Below are positions 9,460-18,531 of a stretch of 64,000 nt of DNA, one piece after another. A model generated the notes under the pieces. It worked only from the letters and a program-made list of their open reading frames with translations. It made no database searches and had not been told where the DNA came from. Both the position numbers and the translations under genes were made by a program. The DNA is taken from contig NZ_JAGGPQ010000001.1 in NCBI RefSeq assembly GCF_018613675.1, positions 105,999 through 169,998 on the forward strand, given 5' to 3'. Numbering within the stretch: position 1 is the stretch's first letter; each line of letters begins with the position of its first letter. Origin of the DNA: Arthrobacter sp. ISL-85 (lineage in GTDB: Bacteria; Actinomycetota; Actinomycetes; Actinomycetales; Micrococcaceae).

Positions 9460-10344
9460 ATGGCCGCTGAACCCAAGGGGCAGGTTGGCTGGGGACCGCT
9501 TCCAGTAACCCCCGAGCCGGTCTTCGACAGCAAGGACGTCGAAGACTACCTCTGGGAAGTCACCCGCGACTTCATGACGGGCATCAAAGGTGAGCGCCGC
9601 AGCATCAGCTGGGCGGCCACCCTCTTTCGCCTGGGCAAGGCACGCACCCTTGCGGCCAGCACGGAGCAGGCACGCGAGGCCGACCGGGAGCAGTGCTCCT
9701 TTGCCGACGGGCCCGTCATGGAAGCCGTGCGCACCGGGGAATTCGTTCTGCTCCCGGACTTGGGCCGGGACCGCCGCTGGCCCGGATATTCCAGCGCCGC
9801 CGCCGTCCACGGCGTGCAGTCCCTGCTTTCTGTCCCCATCCTTACCGAAGGCGGGACCAGCGCTGCCATCAACCTCTACGCACCGACCCCGCACGCCTTC
9901 ACCAGTGACGACCTGGTGCGCAGCCAAAGCTACGCCCGCCAGGTGGCGCGCGCCCTACGCGTCGTGGTCCGGGTGGCTGAACGTGCGGAAACGACGGCTG
10001 GTCTCGCCGTCGTCCAAAGTTCCCTGGTCCTGGTGGACCTCGCGGTGCGCAGCCTCATGAACGAATACGGGCTTACCCGGGAGGGCGCGCTGCGGTTCCT
10101 GCAGACCCAGGCGCTGCACCACGAACTGGACCTCCGGGACGCGGCACTGAATGTCGTGGCCCCAAGCGGCATGAACCGCGGGGCCGGGCAGCCTTCGGGG
10201 CTGCGGCAGGAAACGTACGACGGCGTGGCGGAGCTTCCGCGGCCGTCGGCGGCGGGGCGGGACTTTCCAACCGGAACGTCGCCCCGGAAGGATGCTGCGC
10301 CGGGGAAGGAACCCCCGGCCGCCGCGGAAGGGAGGACGGCATGA
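9460..10344 (+). CDS. GAF and ANTAR domain protein
   Basis: A 294-aa predicted signal-responsive RNA-binding antiterminator. A GAF domain covers roughly 30-170 (for example FVLLPDLGRDRRWPGY and LLSVPILTEGGTSAAINLYA). A divergent ANTAR segment follows at about 190-245 (SLVLVDLAVRSLMNEYGLTR, then ALRFLQTQALHHELDLRDAA). The tail is low-complexity and rich in Pro, Gly and Ala. ANTAR proteins bind paired RNA hairpins and prevent termination; whether this one does is unproven. Its stop overlaps the start of the SGNH hydrolase (ATGA), so the two form an operon. Confidence 0.85.
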   Translation: MAAEPKGQVGWGPLPVTPEPVFDSKDVEDYLWEVTRDFMTGIKGERRSISWAATLFRLGKARTLAASTEQAREADREQCSFADGPVMEAVRTGEFVLLPDLGRDRRWPGYSSAAAVHGVQSLLSVPILTEGGTSAAINLYAPTPHAFTSDDLVRSQSYARQVARALRVVVRVAERAETTAGLAVVQSSLVLVDLAVRSLMNEYGLTREGALRFLQTQALHHELDLRDAALNVVAPSGMNRGAGQPSGLRQETYDGVAELPRPSAAGRDFPTGTSPRKDAAPGKEPPAAAEGRTA

Positions 10345-11249
10345 CCATCGAGAAACAGGAGCTGCGCTCCGTCGCGGACGCACCGGGCAGGCACCCCTGG
10401 CACCGGTTCGTTGCCCTGGGGGACTCCTACACCGAAGGAATTGGCGACCCCGAGCCGAACAGCCTGGGCGGCCTCCGGGGCTGGGCCGACCGGGTGGCAG
10501 AGGAACTCGCCGACAGCCAGCCGGACTTCGCCTACGCCAACCTGGCCATCCGCGGCATGCTGCTGAAGCAGATCCTCGACGTCCAGCTGGCGCCGGCGCT
10601 GGCGCTGAAACCGGACCTGATCGCGATGTCCGGCGGCGGCAACGACATCGTGTTCCGCCACGGCGACCCGGACAAGCTGGCGGAAAAGATTGACGGGGCC
10701 GTCGGCATCCTGTCAGCCACCGGCGCCACTGTCCTGCTGTACGCAGGGCCGGACTGGGGCGACACACCGGTCTTTGGCAAGATCCGTGGGCGGGTTGCGA
10801 TCTATAACGAGCACCTGCACAGGATCGGGGCGCGGCACCACGCCATCATGGTGGACCTGTGGTGCCTGCCTGAGCTACAGCACGCGGTGATGTGGGACCC
10901 GGACCGGCTGCACCTTTCCCCGCTGGGCCATCACTCCGTGGCCGTCGCCACCCTCAACGCCCTTGGGGTGGAGCACGCGCTCAAGCCGTCCCAGCCGCGG
11001 CCGCTTCCGGCCCACGGGTGGACGCAGGCGCGGGCCGAGGACCTGGTCTGGGCACGGCAGTACTTTGTGCCGTGGGTCCTGAAGCGGCTGCTTCCCCACC
11101 ACGCCGACGACGAACTGGCGGCCAAGCGGCCCCAGCCCGGGCCGGTGTTTGGCCTTGGCCGTCCGGGGCCATTCCCGCCGGGCCACCCCATTGTGGGCGT
11201 AAACCCCAACATCGCCGGAGGCCCCGCGCCGGAGGGGGAGGCAGCGTAG
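10341..11249 (+). CDS. SGNH/GDSL-family hydrolase
   Basis: A 302-aa esterase-like protein. Block I is ALGDSYTEGIGDP (catalytic Ser in GDSY). The oxyanion-hole Asn lies in SGGGNDIVF. The catalytic Asp/His pair is in WDPDRLHLSPLGHH. No signal peptide is seen, so it is probably cytoplasmic. The C-terminal 80 residues beyond the catalytic domain are proline-rich. It is translated in a four-base overlap with the GAF-ANTAR gene. Substrate unknown; members act on esters of lipids, sugars or acetylated polymers. Confidence 0.9.
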   Translation: MTIEKQELRSVADAPGRHPWHRFVALGDSYTEGIGDPEPNSLGGLRGWADRVAEELADSQPDFAYANLAIRGMLLKQILDVQLAPALALKPDLIAMSGGGNDIVFRHGDPDKLAEKIDGAVGILSATGATVLLYAGPDWGDTPVFGKIRGRVAIYNEHLHRIGARHHAIMVDLWCLPELQHAVMWDPDRLHLSPLGHHSVAVATLNALGVEHALKPSQPRPLPAHGWTQARAEDLVWARQYFVPWVLKRLLPHHADDELAAKRPQPGPVFGLGRPGPFPPGHPIVGVNPNIAGGPAPEGEAA

Positions 11250-11260
11250 CGGTCAGTGCC

Positions 11261-12613
11261 TCAGCGCTTCCTGGGGCCCCGCTTCGATGCTGCGTTCAGG
11301 GCCGACTTGACCGCCGGCGGCAGCCCGCCCTGCTCGGTTTCGGGTTCCGCGACCGTTCCCCGCGCCTTCGCTATGGCCTTCATGCCGTGGTAGATCACCA
11401 GCGCGGCAGCTGAACCCAGGGCGATGCCGGTGAACTTCAGGTCCCCGATGGTCCAGGTGTAGTCCGCGATGCCGATGATCAGGGCCACGGCAGCAGTGGT
11501 CAGATTGACCGGGTTGGAGAAGTTCACTTTGTTCTGCACCCAGATCTTCACACCGAGGATGCCGATCATGCCGTACAGCATGGTGGCCGCGCCGCCCAGC
11601 ACGCCCGCCGGGACGGTGGCGATGAGTTCGCCGAACTTCGGTGAGAAGCTGAGCACGATGGCGAACATGCCCGCAACCCAGTAGGCCGCCGTCGAGTACA
11701 CCTTGGTGGCAGCCATGACGCCAATGTTCTCCGCGTAGGTGGTGGTGCCGGAGCCGCCGCCGAAACCGGCCAGGACGGTGGCGGCACCGTCAGCCAGCAG
11801 CGCGCGTCCGGAGACGCCGTCGAGGTTCTGCCCTGTCATGGCCGCAACCGACTTCACATGGCCGATGTTCTCCGCCACCAGCACCAGCACCACCGGGACA
11901 AACAGGCCCAGGACGCCGATGTGGAATTCGGGGGTCTGGAAGTGCGGCAGGCCCACCCAGGCTGCGGCGTCCATCTTGTCGTACTTCACCTCGCCGCGGA
12001 GCATGGCCACCAGGTATCCCACCACCACGCCCACCAGGATGCTGAGCCGGCCCACGATGCCGCGGAACAGGACGCTGACCAGGATGATGGTGACCAGCGT
12101 GACCAGGGCGGTGATGGGTGCGGCGTCGAAGTTCTGCTTTGCGGCGGGGGCCAGGTTCAGGCCGATCAGCGCCACGATGGCACCGGTGACGATGGGTGGC
12201 ATCAGCCGGTTGATCCAGCCGGCGCCAAACTTCTGCACCACCGCACCCACCAGGGCCAGGGTGGTCCCGGCGAGGACCACGCCGCCCAGGGCGCCGGGGA
12301 TCCCGAACTGTGCCTGTGAGGCGGTGATGGGAGCGATGAACGCAAAGCTCGAGCCAAGGTAGCTGGGTACCCGGCCCTTGGTGAGCACCAGGAACAGCAG
12401 CGTGCCGATCCCCGAGAAGAACAGCGTGGTGGCCGGCGGCATCCCGGTGATGATGGGTACCAGGAAGGTTGCGCCGAACATGGCCACCACGTGCTGCATG
12501 CCCACGCCAATGGTCAGGGGCCACGCCAACCGCTCATCAGGGGCCACCACTTGGCCCGGCTTGATGGTTTTGCCGGTGCCGTGCAGCTTCCATTTGATTC
12601 CGAGCATGCTCAT
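11261..12613 (-). CDS. Uracil-xanthine permease, NCS2 family
   Basis: A 450-aa membrane protein with the many hydrophobic helices of the nucleobase-cation-symporter-2 family. The helix 8 motif VAENIGHVKSVAAMTG carries the conserved Glu and His. Helix 10 shows FGGGSGTTTYAENIGVMAAT, the pattern of the uracil branch (UraA/PyrP/RutG). The N-terminal cytoplasmic stretch and the basic tail KRGPRKR are outside the core. It diverges from a RutE-like reductase, suggesting use of pyrimidines, though the other Rut enzymes are not in the window. ATG at 12611-12613, with AAAGG about 10 bases upstream. Confidence 0.9.
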   Translation of the reverse strand: MSMLGIKWKLHGTGKTIKPGQVVAPDERLAWPLTIGVGMQHVVAMFGATFLVPIITGMPPATTLFFSGIGTLLFLVLTKGRVPSYLGSSFAFIAPITASQAQFGIPGALGGVVLAGTTLALVGAVVQKFGAGWINRLMPPIVTGAIVALIGLNLAPAAKQNFDAAPITALVTLVTIILVSVLFRGIVGRLSILVGVVVGYLVAMLRGEVKYDKMDAAAWVGLPHFQTPEFHIGVLGLFVPVVLVLVAENIGHVKSVAAMTGQNLDGVSGRALLADGAATVLAGFGGGSGTTTYAENIGVMAATKVYSTAAYWVAGMFAIVLSFSPKFGELIATVPAGVLGGAATMLYGMIGILGVKIWVQNKVNFSNPVNLTTAAVALIIGIADYTWTIGDLKFTGIALGSAAALVIYHGMKAIAKARGTVAEPETEQGGLPPAVKSALNAASKRGPRKR

Positions 12614-12811
12614 GGGAAGGAATGCCTTTCAGGGGGTGCCGCGAGGGGGCGAAGATCAACTTGGTCAAGAATACCGCCAAGTTTTTACACCGCCCGCTGT
12701 GCTCAAGGTCACCCGGCGTCACGGGAAGAGGAGGAGAGCACTTGAAGTTGCAACTATGGAAAGCAACAGAGGCCACCGCTGCAGGCGGGCGGCGCAGCGA
12801 AAGGTAAGCCA

Positions 12812-13417
12812 ATGACCATTGCCCACGAAGAAGCGGTTATCGATCCGGCAGCCGTGGACGCGATCTTCGCCCAGGCCCGCACTGCCAACTCCTTCACCGG
12901 GGAGGTGACCGAGGAGCAGGCCCAGGCCATCTATGAGCTCACCAAGTTCGGCCCCACCGCCTTCAACTCCCAGCCGCTGCGCGTCACCTACGTTCGCTCC
13001 GACGAGGCACGCGCCACCCTTGTGGACGCCCTGTCCCGCGGCAACCAGGCCAAAACAGCGTCTGCTCCGCTCGTGGCCATCCTCAGCTACGACACCGACT
13101 GGGCCGGCAAATGGGATAACTTCCTTCCCGGCTACAACGCCCCAAAGGCCATGTTCGACGCCGACCCGGCCCTTGCCGCCGCCACGGGCAACAACAACGC
13201 CCACCTGCAGGCCGGCTACTTCATCCTGGCAGTCCGCTCCCTCGGTTTCGCCGCCGGCCCCATGACCGGCGCCAACTTCGACGCGATCGACGCCGCCTTC
13301 TTCCCGGCAGGCGACCAGAAGAGCTTCTTGGTGGTCAACATCGGCCAGCCCGGCGAGGAAGCCTGGGGCGAGGCCAAGCCCAAGTTTTCCTACGGCGAGG
13401 CCGTCCGCACCGTCTAA
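12812..13417 (+). CDS. Malonic semialdehyde reductase, RutE-like nitroreductase
   Basis: A 201-aa flavoprotein of the nitroreductase fold. The segment TKFGPTAFNSQPLRVTYVRS is the FMN/substrate strand typical of the HadB/RutE subfamily, and QAGYFILAVRSLGFAAGPMTG is its conserved helix. In uracil breakdown by the Rut pathway such enzymes reduce malonic semialdehyde to 3-hydroxypropionate. The divergent uracil permease fits, but no RutA-D or RutF gene is near. Some members of the fold act on other aldehydes or quinones. GAAAGG precedes the ATG. Confidence 0.85.
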   Translation: MTIAHEEAVIDPAAVDAIFAQARTANSFTGEVTEEQAQAIYELTKFGPTAFNSQPLRVTYVRSDEARATLVDALSRGNQAKTASAPLVAILSYDTDWAGKWDNFLPGYNAPKAMFDADPALAAATGNNNAHLQAGYFILAVRSLGFAAGPMTGANFDAIDAAFFPAGDQKSFLVVNIGQPGEEAWGEAKPKFSYGEAVRTV

Positions 13418-13419
13418 CC

Positions 13420-13601
13420 CCCGCTCACGTTTGACGGTCTTTCATCAAACGCCCGCTCACGTTTGACGTTCTTTCTCTAAACGCCCGCTCACGTTTGACG
13501 TTCATTCTCTAAACGACCGCTCACCCTGGTGAGCGGGCGTTTGAGTTTTAGGCGTCAAATGTGAGCGGGCGTTTTGAATTTGGCTGCGAAAGATGAGCGG
13601 G
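13420..13601. repeat. Array of 32-bp repeats, three direct and two inverted around a palindrome
   Basis: Three head-to-tail 32-base units occupy 13420-13451, 13452-13483 and 13484-13515. Each begins CCCGCTCACGTTTGACG and ends AAACG. A 20-base palindrome follows, CCGCTCACC ct GGTGAGCGG (13517-13536). Two further units, 13538-13569 and 13570-13601, are in reverse orientation with the same ends and different middles. Units abut exactly. The array lies between the reductase stop and the RNA-ligase-like gene. The central hairpin followed by a T-rich stretch could also terminate transcription. Confidence 0.85.
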
Positions 13602-13630
13602 CGTCTGATGACGGGTGGCAGACTGGGGCC

Positions 13631-14134
13631 ATGCCGATGCGGAACCTGATATTCGTGGCGTTCTTGGAGCCGGTTGCCGACGGCCAGGTTTTCCTGCGGA
13701 CGGAGTGGCCGCTGCACATCACGCTGGTGAGGTTCGACGCCGGCAGGCAAGACAGTGCGGACGTCACCGAACGCATCGCCGGGCTCGCTGACGCGCCGGC
13801 GGCCGCGGCGCTGGGAGCCGCGCTGACGGTAGGGGAGGACGCCGCCTTCGGCCGCAACGGTTCAGTGCCGGTCAACCTCATCCAGCCCCAGCCGGACCTT
13901 CAGGCCCTGCACGGGCAGTTGGTTGCCGCCGTCGACGCCCTGGGTGGCAGGATCCTTACGCCCGCCCACACCCTTGCCGGGTACCGCCCCCACGTCTCAC
14001 ATCACGGTGACAAACGCCTCCACCCGGGCGACGCCGTCGTGCTTGACCGCGTCGCCCTGGTGGACATGGCTCCCGACGGCGACCACACCATCCGGCGCGT
14101 CCTCCGGCTCTGGAGCCGCGAAGGTGAAAGCTAG
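13631..14134 (+). CDS. 2'-5' RNA ligase family (2H phosphoesterase)
   Basis: A 167-aa protein with two His-centred motifs of the 2H superfamily: LHITLV (HxT, about residue 33) and YRPHVSHHG (HxS, about residue 118). These proteins cleave or join 2',5' or cyclic phosphodiester bonds; the physiological RNA substrate in bacteria is mostly unknown. The open frame extends upstream into the repeat array, but the ATG at 13631 ([14 protein letters not shown]) starts the first beta strand; ATG 13637 is an alternative. Its TAG stop is shared with the convergent phosphoglucomutase gene through the palindrome CTAG. Confidence 0.82.
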   Translation: MPMRNLIFVAFLEPVADGQVFLRTEWPLHITLVRFDAGRQDSADVTERIAGLADAPAAAALGAALTVGEDAAFGRNGSVPVNLIQPQPDLQALHGQLVAAVDALGGRILTPAHTLAGYRPHVSHHGDKRLHPGDAVVLDRVALVDMAPDGDHTIRRVLRLWSREGES

Positions 14135-15783
14135 GCGATGACGCTGTCCACCAGCGCCTTGGCCTCGGCCTGCACCTGCTTCAGGTGCTCCTCGCCCTTG
14201 AAGGACTCGGCGTAGATCTTGTACACGTCCTCGGTGCCGGAGGGGCGCGCGGCGAACCACGCGTTTTCGGTGACCACCTTCAGGCCGCCGATGGGCGCGC
14301 CGTTGCCCGGCGCCTCGGTGAGCTTGGCGGTGATCTCCTCGCCGGCCAGCGATGTGGCAGTGACGTCCGCGGCAGAGAGCTTGCCCAGCTTCGCCTTCTG
14401 CTCGCGCGTGGCGGCGGCGTCGATCCGTGCATAGACCGGGGCGCCGAACTGGTCCGTCAGGCCCTTGTACAGCTGGGACGGGGACTTGCCCGTGACCGCG
14501 GTGATCTCGGACGCCAGCAGGGCCAGCAGGATGCCGTCCTTATCAGTGGTCCACACGCTGCCGTCCAGCTTATTGAAAGATGCGCCCGCGGATTCCTCGC
14601 CGCCGAACGCACCTTCGCCGGAGAGCAGGCCGGGGACGAACCACTTGAAGCCAACGGGAACCTCAACGAGCTTGCGGCCCAGGCTCTGCGCCACGCGGTC
14701 GATGATGGAGGAGGACACCAGGGTCTTGCCCACCACGGAGGACGGGTTCCAGCCGCTGCGGTTGCGGTAGAGGTAGTCGATGGCGACTGCCAGGTAGTGG
14801 TTGGGGTTCATCAGGCCGCCGTCCGGGGTGACGATGCCATGCCGGTCGGCGTCGGCGTCGTTGCCGGTGGCCACGTCGAAGGTGGCTCCGCCGGTGGACA
14901 TGCGCTGGATCAGCGATGCCATGGCCGACGGCGACGAGCAGTCCATGCGGATCTTCTCGTCCCAGTCCAGCGTCATGAAGGCCCACTGCGGGTCCACGGT
15001 GGGGTTCACCACGGTGAGGTCCAGGTGGTGGCGCTCGGCGATCTCACCCCAGTAGTCCACGGAGGCGCCGCCCATTGGGTCGGCACCGATCCGGACGCCG
15101 GCGTCGCGGATGGCGTCCAGGTTCAGGACGGACGGAAGATCGTCCACGTAGCTGGAGAGGAAATCGAACTTGCCGGTGGTGTCCGCGGCCTGGGCATCCG
15201 CCAGCGGGATCCGCTTCACGCCGCGCAGGCCGTTTTCCAGCAGCTCATTGGCGCGGTTGGCGATCCAGCCCGTGGCGTCCGAGTCAGCGGGGCCGCCGTG
15301 CGGGGGGTTGTACTTGAAGCCGCCGTCGGCCGGCGGGTTGTGGCTCGGCGTCACCACGATGCCGTCCGCCTGGGGTGCCCCCGGCGCCGCCTTCCGGTTG
15401 TAGGTGAGGATGGCGTGGCTCAGTGCAGGGGTGGGGGTGTAGCCGTGCCGGGCGTCGACCAGGACCTGGACGCCGTTGGCGGCGAGCACCTCAAGGGCGG
15501 AGTTCTGCGCGGGTTCGCTCAGCGCGTGGGTGTCCTTGGCCAGGAACAGCGGGCCGGTAACGCCCTGCGCAGCCCGGTATTCAACGATGGCCTGGGTGAT
15601 GGCCACGATGTGCTGCTCATTGAAGGACGCCTTGAGGCTGGAGCCCCTGTGCCCGGATGTCCCGAACACGACGCGCTGGCCGGGGTCCCCCAGGTCCGGT
15701 GCGATGTCGTAATACGCGTCAAGGAGCGCAGTGATGTCAACAAGGTCCTGGGGTTGGGCAACTGTACCCGCGCGGCTAGCCAT
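14131..15783 (-). CDS. pgm: Phosphoglucomutase, alpha-D-glucose-phosphate specific
   Basis: A 550-aa enzyme interconverting glucose 1-phosphate and glucose 6-phosphate. [12 protein letters not shown] marks the N-terminal domain. The phosphoserine loop is VVTPSHNPP. The Mg-binding loop is [10 protein letters not shown], and the sugar-binding loop is GEESAGASF. The C-terminal phosphate-binding segment [17 protein letters not shown] is present. Length fits the family. The ATG at 15781-15783 (MASRAGTV) is chosen over an upstream extension because homologues begin near here. It may supply glucose 1-phosphate for glycogen and trehalose metabolism. Confidence 0.95.
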   Translation of the reverse strand: MASRAGTVAQPQDLVDITALLDAYYDIAPDLGDPGQRVVFGTSGHRGSSLKASFNEQHIVAITQAIVEYRAAQGVTGPLFLAKDTHALSEPAQNSALEVLAANGVQVLVDARHGYTPTPALSHAILTYNRKAAPGAPQADGIVVTPSHNPPADGGFKYNPPHGGPADSDATGWIANRANELLENGLRGVKRIPLADAQAADTTGKFDFLSSYVDDLPSVLNLDAIRDAGVRIGADPMGGASVDYWGEIAERHHLDLTVVNPTVDPQWAFMTLDWDEKIRMDCSSPSAMASLIQRMSTGGATFDVATGNDADADRHGIVTPDGGLMNPNHYLAVAIDYLYRNRSGWNPSSVVGKTLVSSSIIDRVAQSLGRKLVEVPVGFKWFVPGLLSGEGAFGGEESAGASFNKLDGSVWTTDKDGILLALLASEITAVTGKSPSQLYKGLTDQFGAPVYARIDAAATREQKAKLGKLSAADVTATSLAGEEITAKLTEAPGNGAPIGGLKVVTENAWFAARPSGTEDVYKIYAESFKGEEHLKQVQAEAKALVDSVIA

Positions 15784-16023
15784 GGCTCCAGCATGCCAGA
15801 ACCTGGCAGGAGTCAAAACGACCCGCCCAAAATCCGGACGCTGTGACCTGCCGTGACGCTGCCAACCAAGTAGCCCACCTGAGTACACGGCCGCGAAAGT
15901 ACCTATATACCGCCCCTTCCGCCCCTGCTAATTTCAAGGAAATTCCACGAAAACAAACCGAAAGGAACGGACGACGGCGGCCCGCCGCCGTCGTCCTGTC
16001 CGGCAAGGAAACGGGGACGTCCA

Positions 16024-16944
16024 ATGGGGGCAGGAGACGGGGCAGCGGAGCAGTCAAGGCTTGCTGCCGAGCGCGTGGCAAGGCTGAAGCGCCGGCTGGA
16101 CGAGGTCGAACATTCCACCAAGGCGTGGGATGCCGGAGCGGTGGGGGAGCGGTTGGTGGCTGACAAGCTCAGCGAGCTGGTTCCCCGCGGCTGGTACGTG
16201 CTCCACGATGTCCACTGGCCGGGCAGGCCGAAGGCTAACCTGGACCACGTCCTGGTGGGCCCGGGCGGCGTGGTGGTGGTGAATTCGAAGAACTGGACCG
16301 GCGAAGTTCGGGTGGCTTCCGGTGTGTTGTGGCAGGGCCGTTACGCGCGGACCCAGGCGGTGGAAGGTGCCCTGGCCCAGTGTGCTGCTGTTTCCTCGGT
16401 GCTGGCTCCGCCGCACCGCAGGCTGGTGCGTCCGCTCATCTGCATGGCCGCGCAGCCGGACCTTTTCGGGATAACAGACTCGGACGTCGCCGTCGCGGGC
16501 TCCGAGCGGGTGGTCGGGGCCATCGAAGCGCTGCCGGCAGTGCTCGAACAGCAGGCAGTGGTGGGACTGTACGAGCAGCTGGGCCGGCAACTCACGCATG
16601 AGCAGGAACCCGGCATCACGGCCCTGCGCAACGTGCGCCCGGGAACCGTGGTGCGCCCGGCGGGAGCCCTGCCTCCGGCCGGTCCCGCGGCTACCCCGGG
16701 AGGCAAAACCGGATCCGCCGAAGATGCAGCCAGGTCCCGCAGTGCATCCCGGCACCCCGCCGGCCGTGCCCTGCCGCCACGGGACATCCAGGCGGGGCAG
16801 CATACGGCTGCACCGGCCGGCCATTGGCGCCACGGCCGGAGCACCAAGGCACAGCCACACGGCGGCACCAGCGGAGGCAAGCTGGCGCTGCTGGCCGCCT
16901 TCGTTATTTTTGCCGTCTATATCCTGCCCTACTTGGCCCGCTAG
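16024..16944 (+). CDS. NERD (nuclease-related) domain protein with C-terminal membrane anchor
   Basis: A 306-aa protein. The NERD domain is at about 36-150: AVGERLVADKL carries the conserved Glu, and NLDHVLVGPGGVVVVNSKNW holds the Asp and the Lys of the nuclease-like core, with Asn where many members have Asp or Glu. Residues 200-285 are a disordered Pro/Ala/Arg linker. The last 23 residues (from KLALLAAFVIF) form one membrane helix. NERD proteins are inferred to act on DNA, with function rarely known. The 3' end overlaps the convergent lysG gene by 41 bases. Confidence 0.85.
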   Translation: MGAGDGAAEQSRLAAERVARLKRRLDEVEHSTKAWDAGAVGERLVADKLSELVPRGWYVLHDVHWPGRPKANLDHVLVGPGGVVVVNSKNWTGEVRVASGVLWQGRYARTQAVEGALAQCAAVSSVLAPPHRRLVRPLICMAAQPDLFGITDSDVAVAGSERVVGAIEALPAVLEQQAVVGLYEQLGRQLTHEQEPGITALRNVRPGTVVRPAGALPPAGPAATPGGKTGSAEDAARSRSASRHPAGRALPPRDIQAGQHTAAPAGHWRHGRSTKAQPHGGTSGGKLALLAAFVIFAVYILPYLAR

Positions 16945-17830
16945 CCTCCCGCCCGTCCCCGGACCGCAGCTGGTCCACGGCGGCCGCGCGGACGGCAGCT
17001 GAGAACCGGTTGAGCCGGTCTGAATCGAGCGCCCAGGCCTGCCAGTACAGGGCCACGTCCTGGTGGGCATCCTCCTCCAGCCGGACCAGCGTGCCGCCGG
17101 CCAGCTCACCGCTGAGCTGAAGCTCCGGAATCATTCCCCAGCCCAGTCCGGCTCTGACTGCCGCGAGGAATCCCTGGGAAGAGGGCACGGTGTGCGTGGC
17201 CGGAAGCTCCGGCACCCGCTTGGCAGTGAGAACGTCCTGCTGAAGGGTGTCCTTCGTATTGAATTTCAGGACCGGCATTGCTGCCCAGTCCACGCCGCCC
17301 GGCCCGGAGAAGCGCCGGCGCAGCCCTGGAGTGGCCACCGGAATGTAGCGCATGGACCCGAGCAACTCCACGCGGCATCCGCTCACCGGGACGGGGTCGG
17401 AGGTCACTGCGCCCATCACGGCTCCGTCGCGGAGAAGCTGGCTGCTGTAGCCCTGGTCCTCAATGTGCAGGTCGAGGGCGGAATCCTCCCAGCCGGCGGC
17501 CTGGTGCAGAACGGGGGTAAACCAGGTGGCCAGCGAATCCGCGTTAACGGCCACGGGCAGGTGGGCCCGCGAGCTCGATCCGGTTCCCAGTGCTGCCGCA
17601 GTCTCAGCGTCCAGCACCTGCACCTGGCGGGCCATCCGCAGCAGCAGCGCGCCGGCGTCGGTGGCGGTGCAGGGCAGCCGGCGGCGCACCAGGACCTGGC
17701 CCACGGACGTTTCCAGCGCCTTGATGCGCTGGCTCACCGCTGAGGGCGTGATCCGGAGCAGGTCGGCCGCCGCCTCAAACGTTCCTTCATCGATGACTGC
17801 GACGAGGGCTTTCAGGTGCTCAAGGTTCAT
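16904..17830 (-). CDS. lysG: LysR-family activator of amino-acid export (LysG/ArgP type)
   Basis: A 308-aa LysR-type regulator. The winged helix (1-60) contains FEAAADLLRITPSAVSQRIK, and a co-inducer domain follows. The divergent neighbour encodes a LysE-type exporter, the same layout as lysG-lysE of Corynebacterium and argP-argO of E. coli, where the regulator senses Lys, Arg or His and activates the exporter. ATG at 17828-17830. The gene ends within the NERD gene on the other strand. Confidence 0.9.
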   Translation of the reverse strand: MNLEHLKALVAVIDEGTFEAAADLLRITPSAVSQRIKALETSVGQVLVRRRLPCTATDAGALLLRMARQVQVLDAETAAALGTGSSSRAHLPVAVNADSLATWFTPVLHQAAGWEDSALDLHIEDQGYSSQLLRDGAVMGAVTSDPVPVSGCRVELLGSMRYIPVATPGLRRRFSGPGGVDWAAMPVLKFNTKDTLQQDVLTAKRVPELPATHTVPSSQGFLAAVRAGLGWGMIPELQLSGELAGGTLVRLEEDAHQDVALYWQAWALDSDRLNRFSAAVRAAAVDQLRSGDGREASGPSRAGYRRQK

Positions 17831-17864
17831 GAAGGTATTCTAATGAAGGCCAAGAATCCTTTAT

Positions 17865-17894
17865 TTGTCTACAGGCACCTCGCGATCCTATGGT
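17865..17894 (+). promoter_or_regulatory. Probable lysE promoter
   Basis: TTGTCT (17865-17870), 18 bases, then TATGGT (17889-17894). A start about 7 bases downstream falls on the ATG of lysE at 17901, which has no ribosome site, so a leaderless transcript is predicted. LysG would bind in the same 70-base gap. Confidence 0.45.
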
Positions 17895-17900
17895 CATGGC

Positions 17901-18497
17901 ATGTGGACCGCGGGAATAACGGGAATGCTGACCGGGCTGGCGCTGATCGTGGCGATCGGCGCCCAGAATGCCTTTGTGCTGCGCCAGGGCATCCGCCGGG
18001 AACACATCGGGGTGGTGGTGGCTGTCTGCATGGCCGGCGATGCCCTGCTGATCGTGGCCGGAACCGCGGGGATCGGAGCGCTGGTCACCCAATTCCCTGG
18101 CGTGCTGGAAGTGCTGCGCTGGGCCGGTGCCGCCTACCTGCTGTGGTTCGCGGTGCGGTCCTTCCTGGCAGCGGTGAAACCTTCAGCGCTGGAGGAGCAG
18201 GCATCCAGGTCCAGGAACTCGGTCATCGCAACCACGGCGGCACTGACCTTCCTCAACCCCCACGTCTACCTTGACACCGTGGTGCTGCTGGGCAGCCTTG
18301 CCAACCAGCAAGGTCCCGGCCTGCGTTGGACTTTTGCCGGCGGGGCGGTGACCGGAAGCGTCCTGTGGTTCTCTGCGCTGGGCTATGGGGCGAGGACGCT
18401 GGCAGGAGTGCTCACCAGCCCCCGAACCTGGCGTTGGATTGACGCCTCCATCGGCGTGCTGATGGTAATTTTGGCCATCCGCCTGGTCCTGCACTGA
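17901..18497 (+). CDS. lysE: LysE/ArgO-family amino-acid exporter
   Basis: A 198-aa membrane protein with six predicted helices. The family signature GLALIVAIGAQNAFVLRQG opens helix 1, and FLNPHVYLDTVVLLGS is the conserved loop and helix 4. It exports basic amino acids when they accumulate. An upstream TTG would add 12 residues with no membrane character; the ATG at 17901 (MWTAGITGM) fits the family. Regulated by the divergent LysG-type protein. Confidence 0.92.
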   Translation: MWTAGITGMLTGLALIVAIGAQNAFVLRQGIRREHIGVVVAVCMAGDALLIVAGTAGIGALVTQFPGVLEVLRWAGAAYLLWFAVRSFLAAVKPSALEEQASRSRNSVIATTAALTFLNPHVYLDTVVLLGSLANQQGPGLRWTFAGGAVTGSVLWFSALGYGARTLAGVLTSPRTWRWIDASIGVLMVILAIRLVLH

Positions 18498-18531
18498 AGT
18501 AGGCTGTAGCCAGATTCGCAGGGGAGAAACC

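Noticed and set aside
13420..13601. CRISPR array
   Set aside because: Units abut, the variable parts are similar to each other and only about 19 bases, orientation flips midway, and no cas genes are present.
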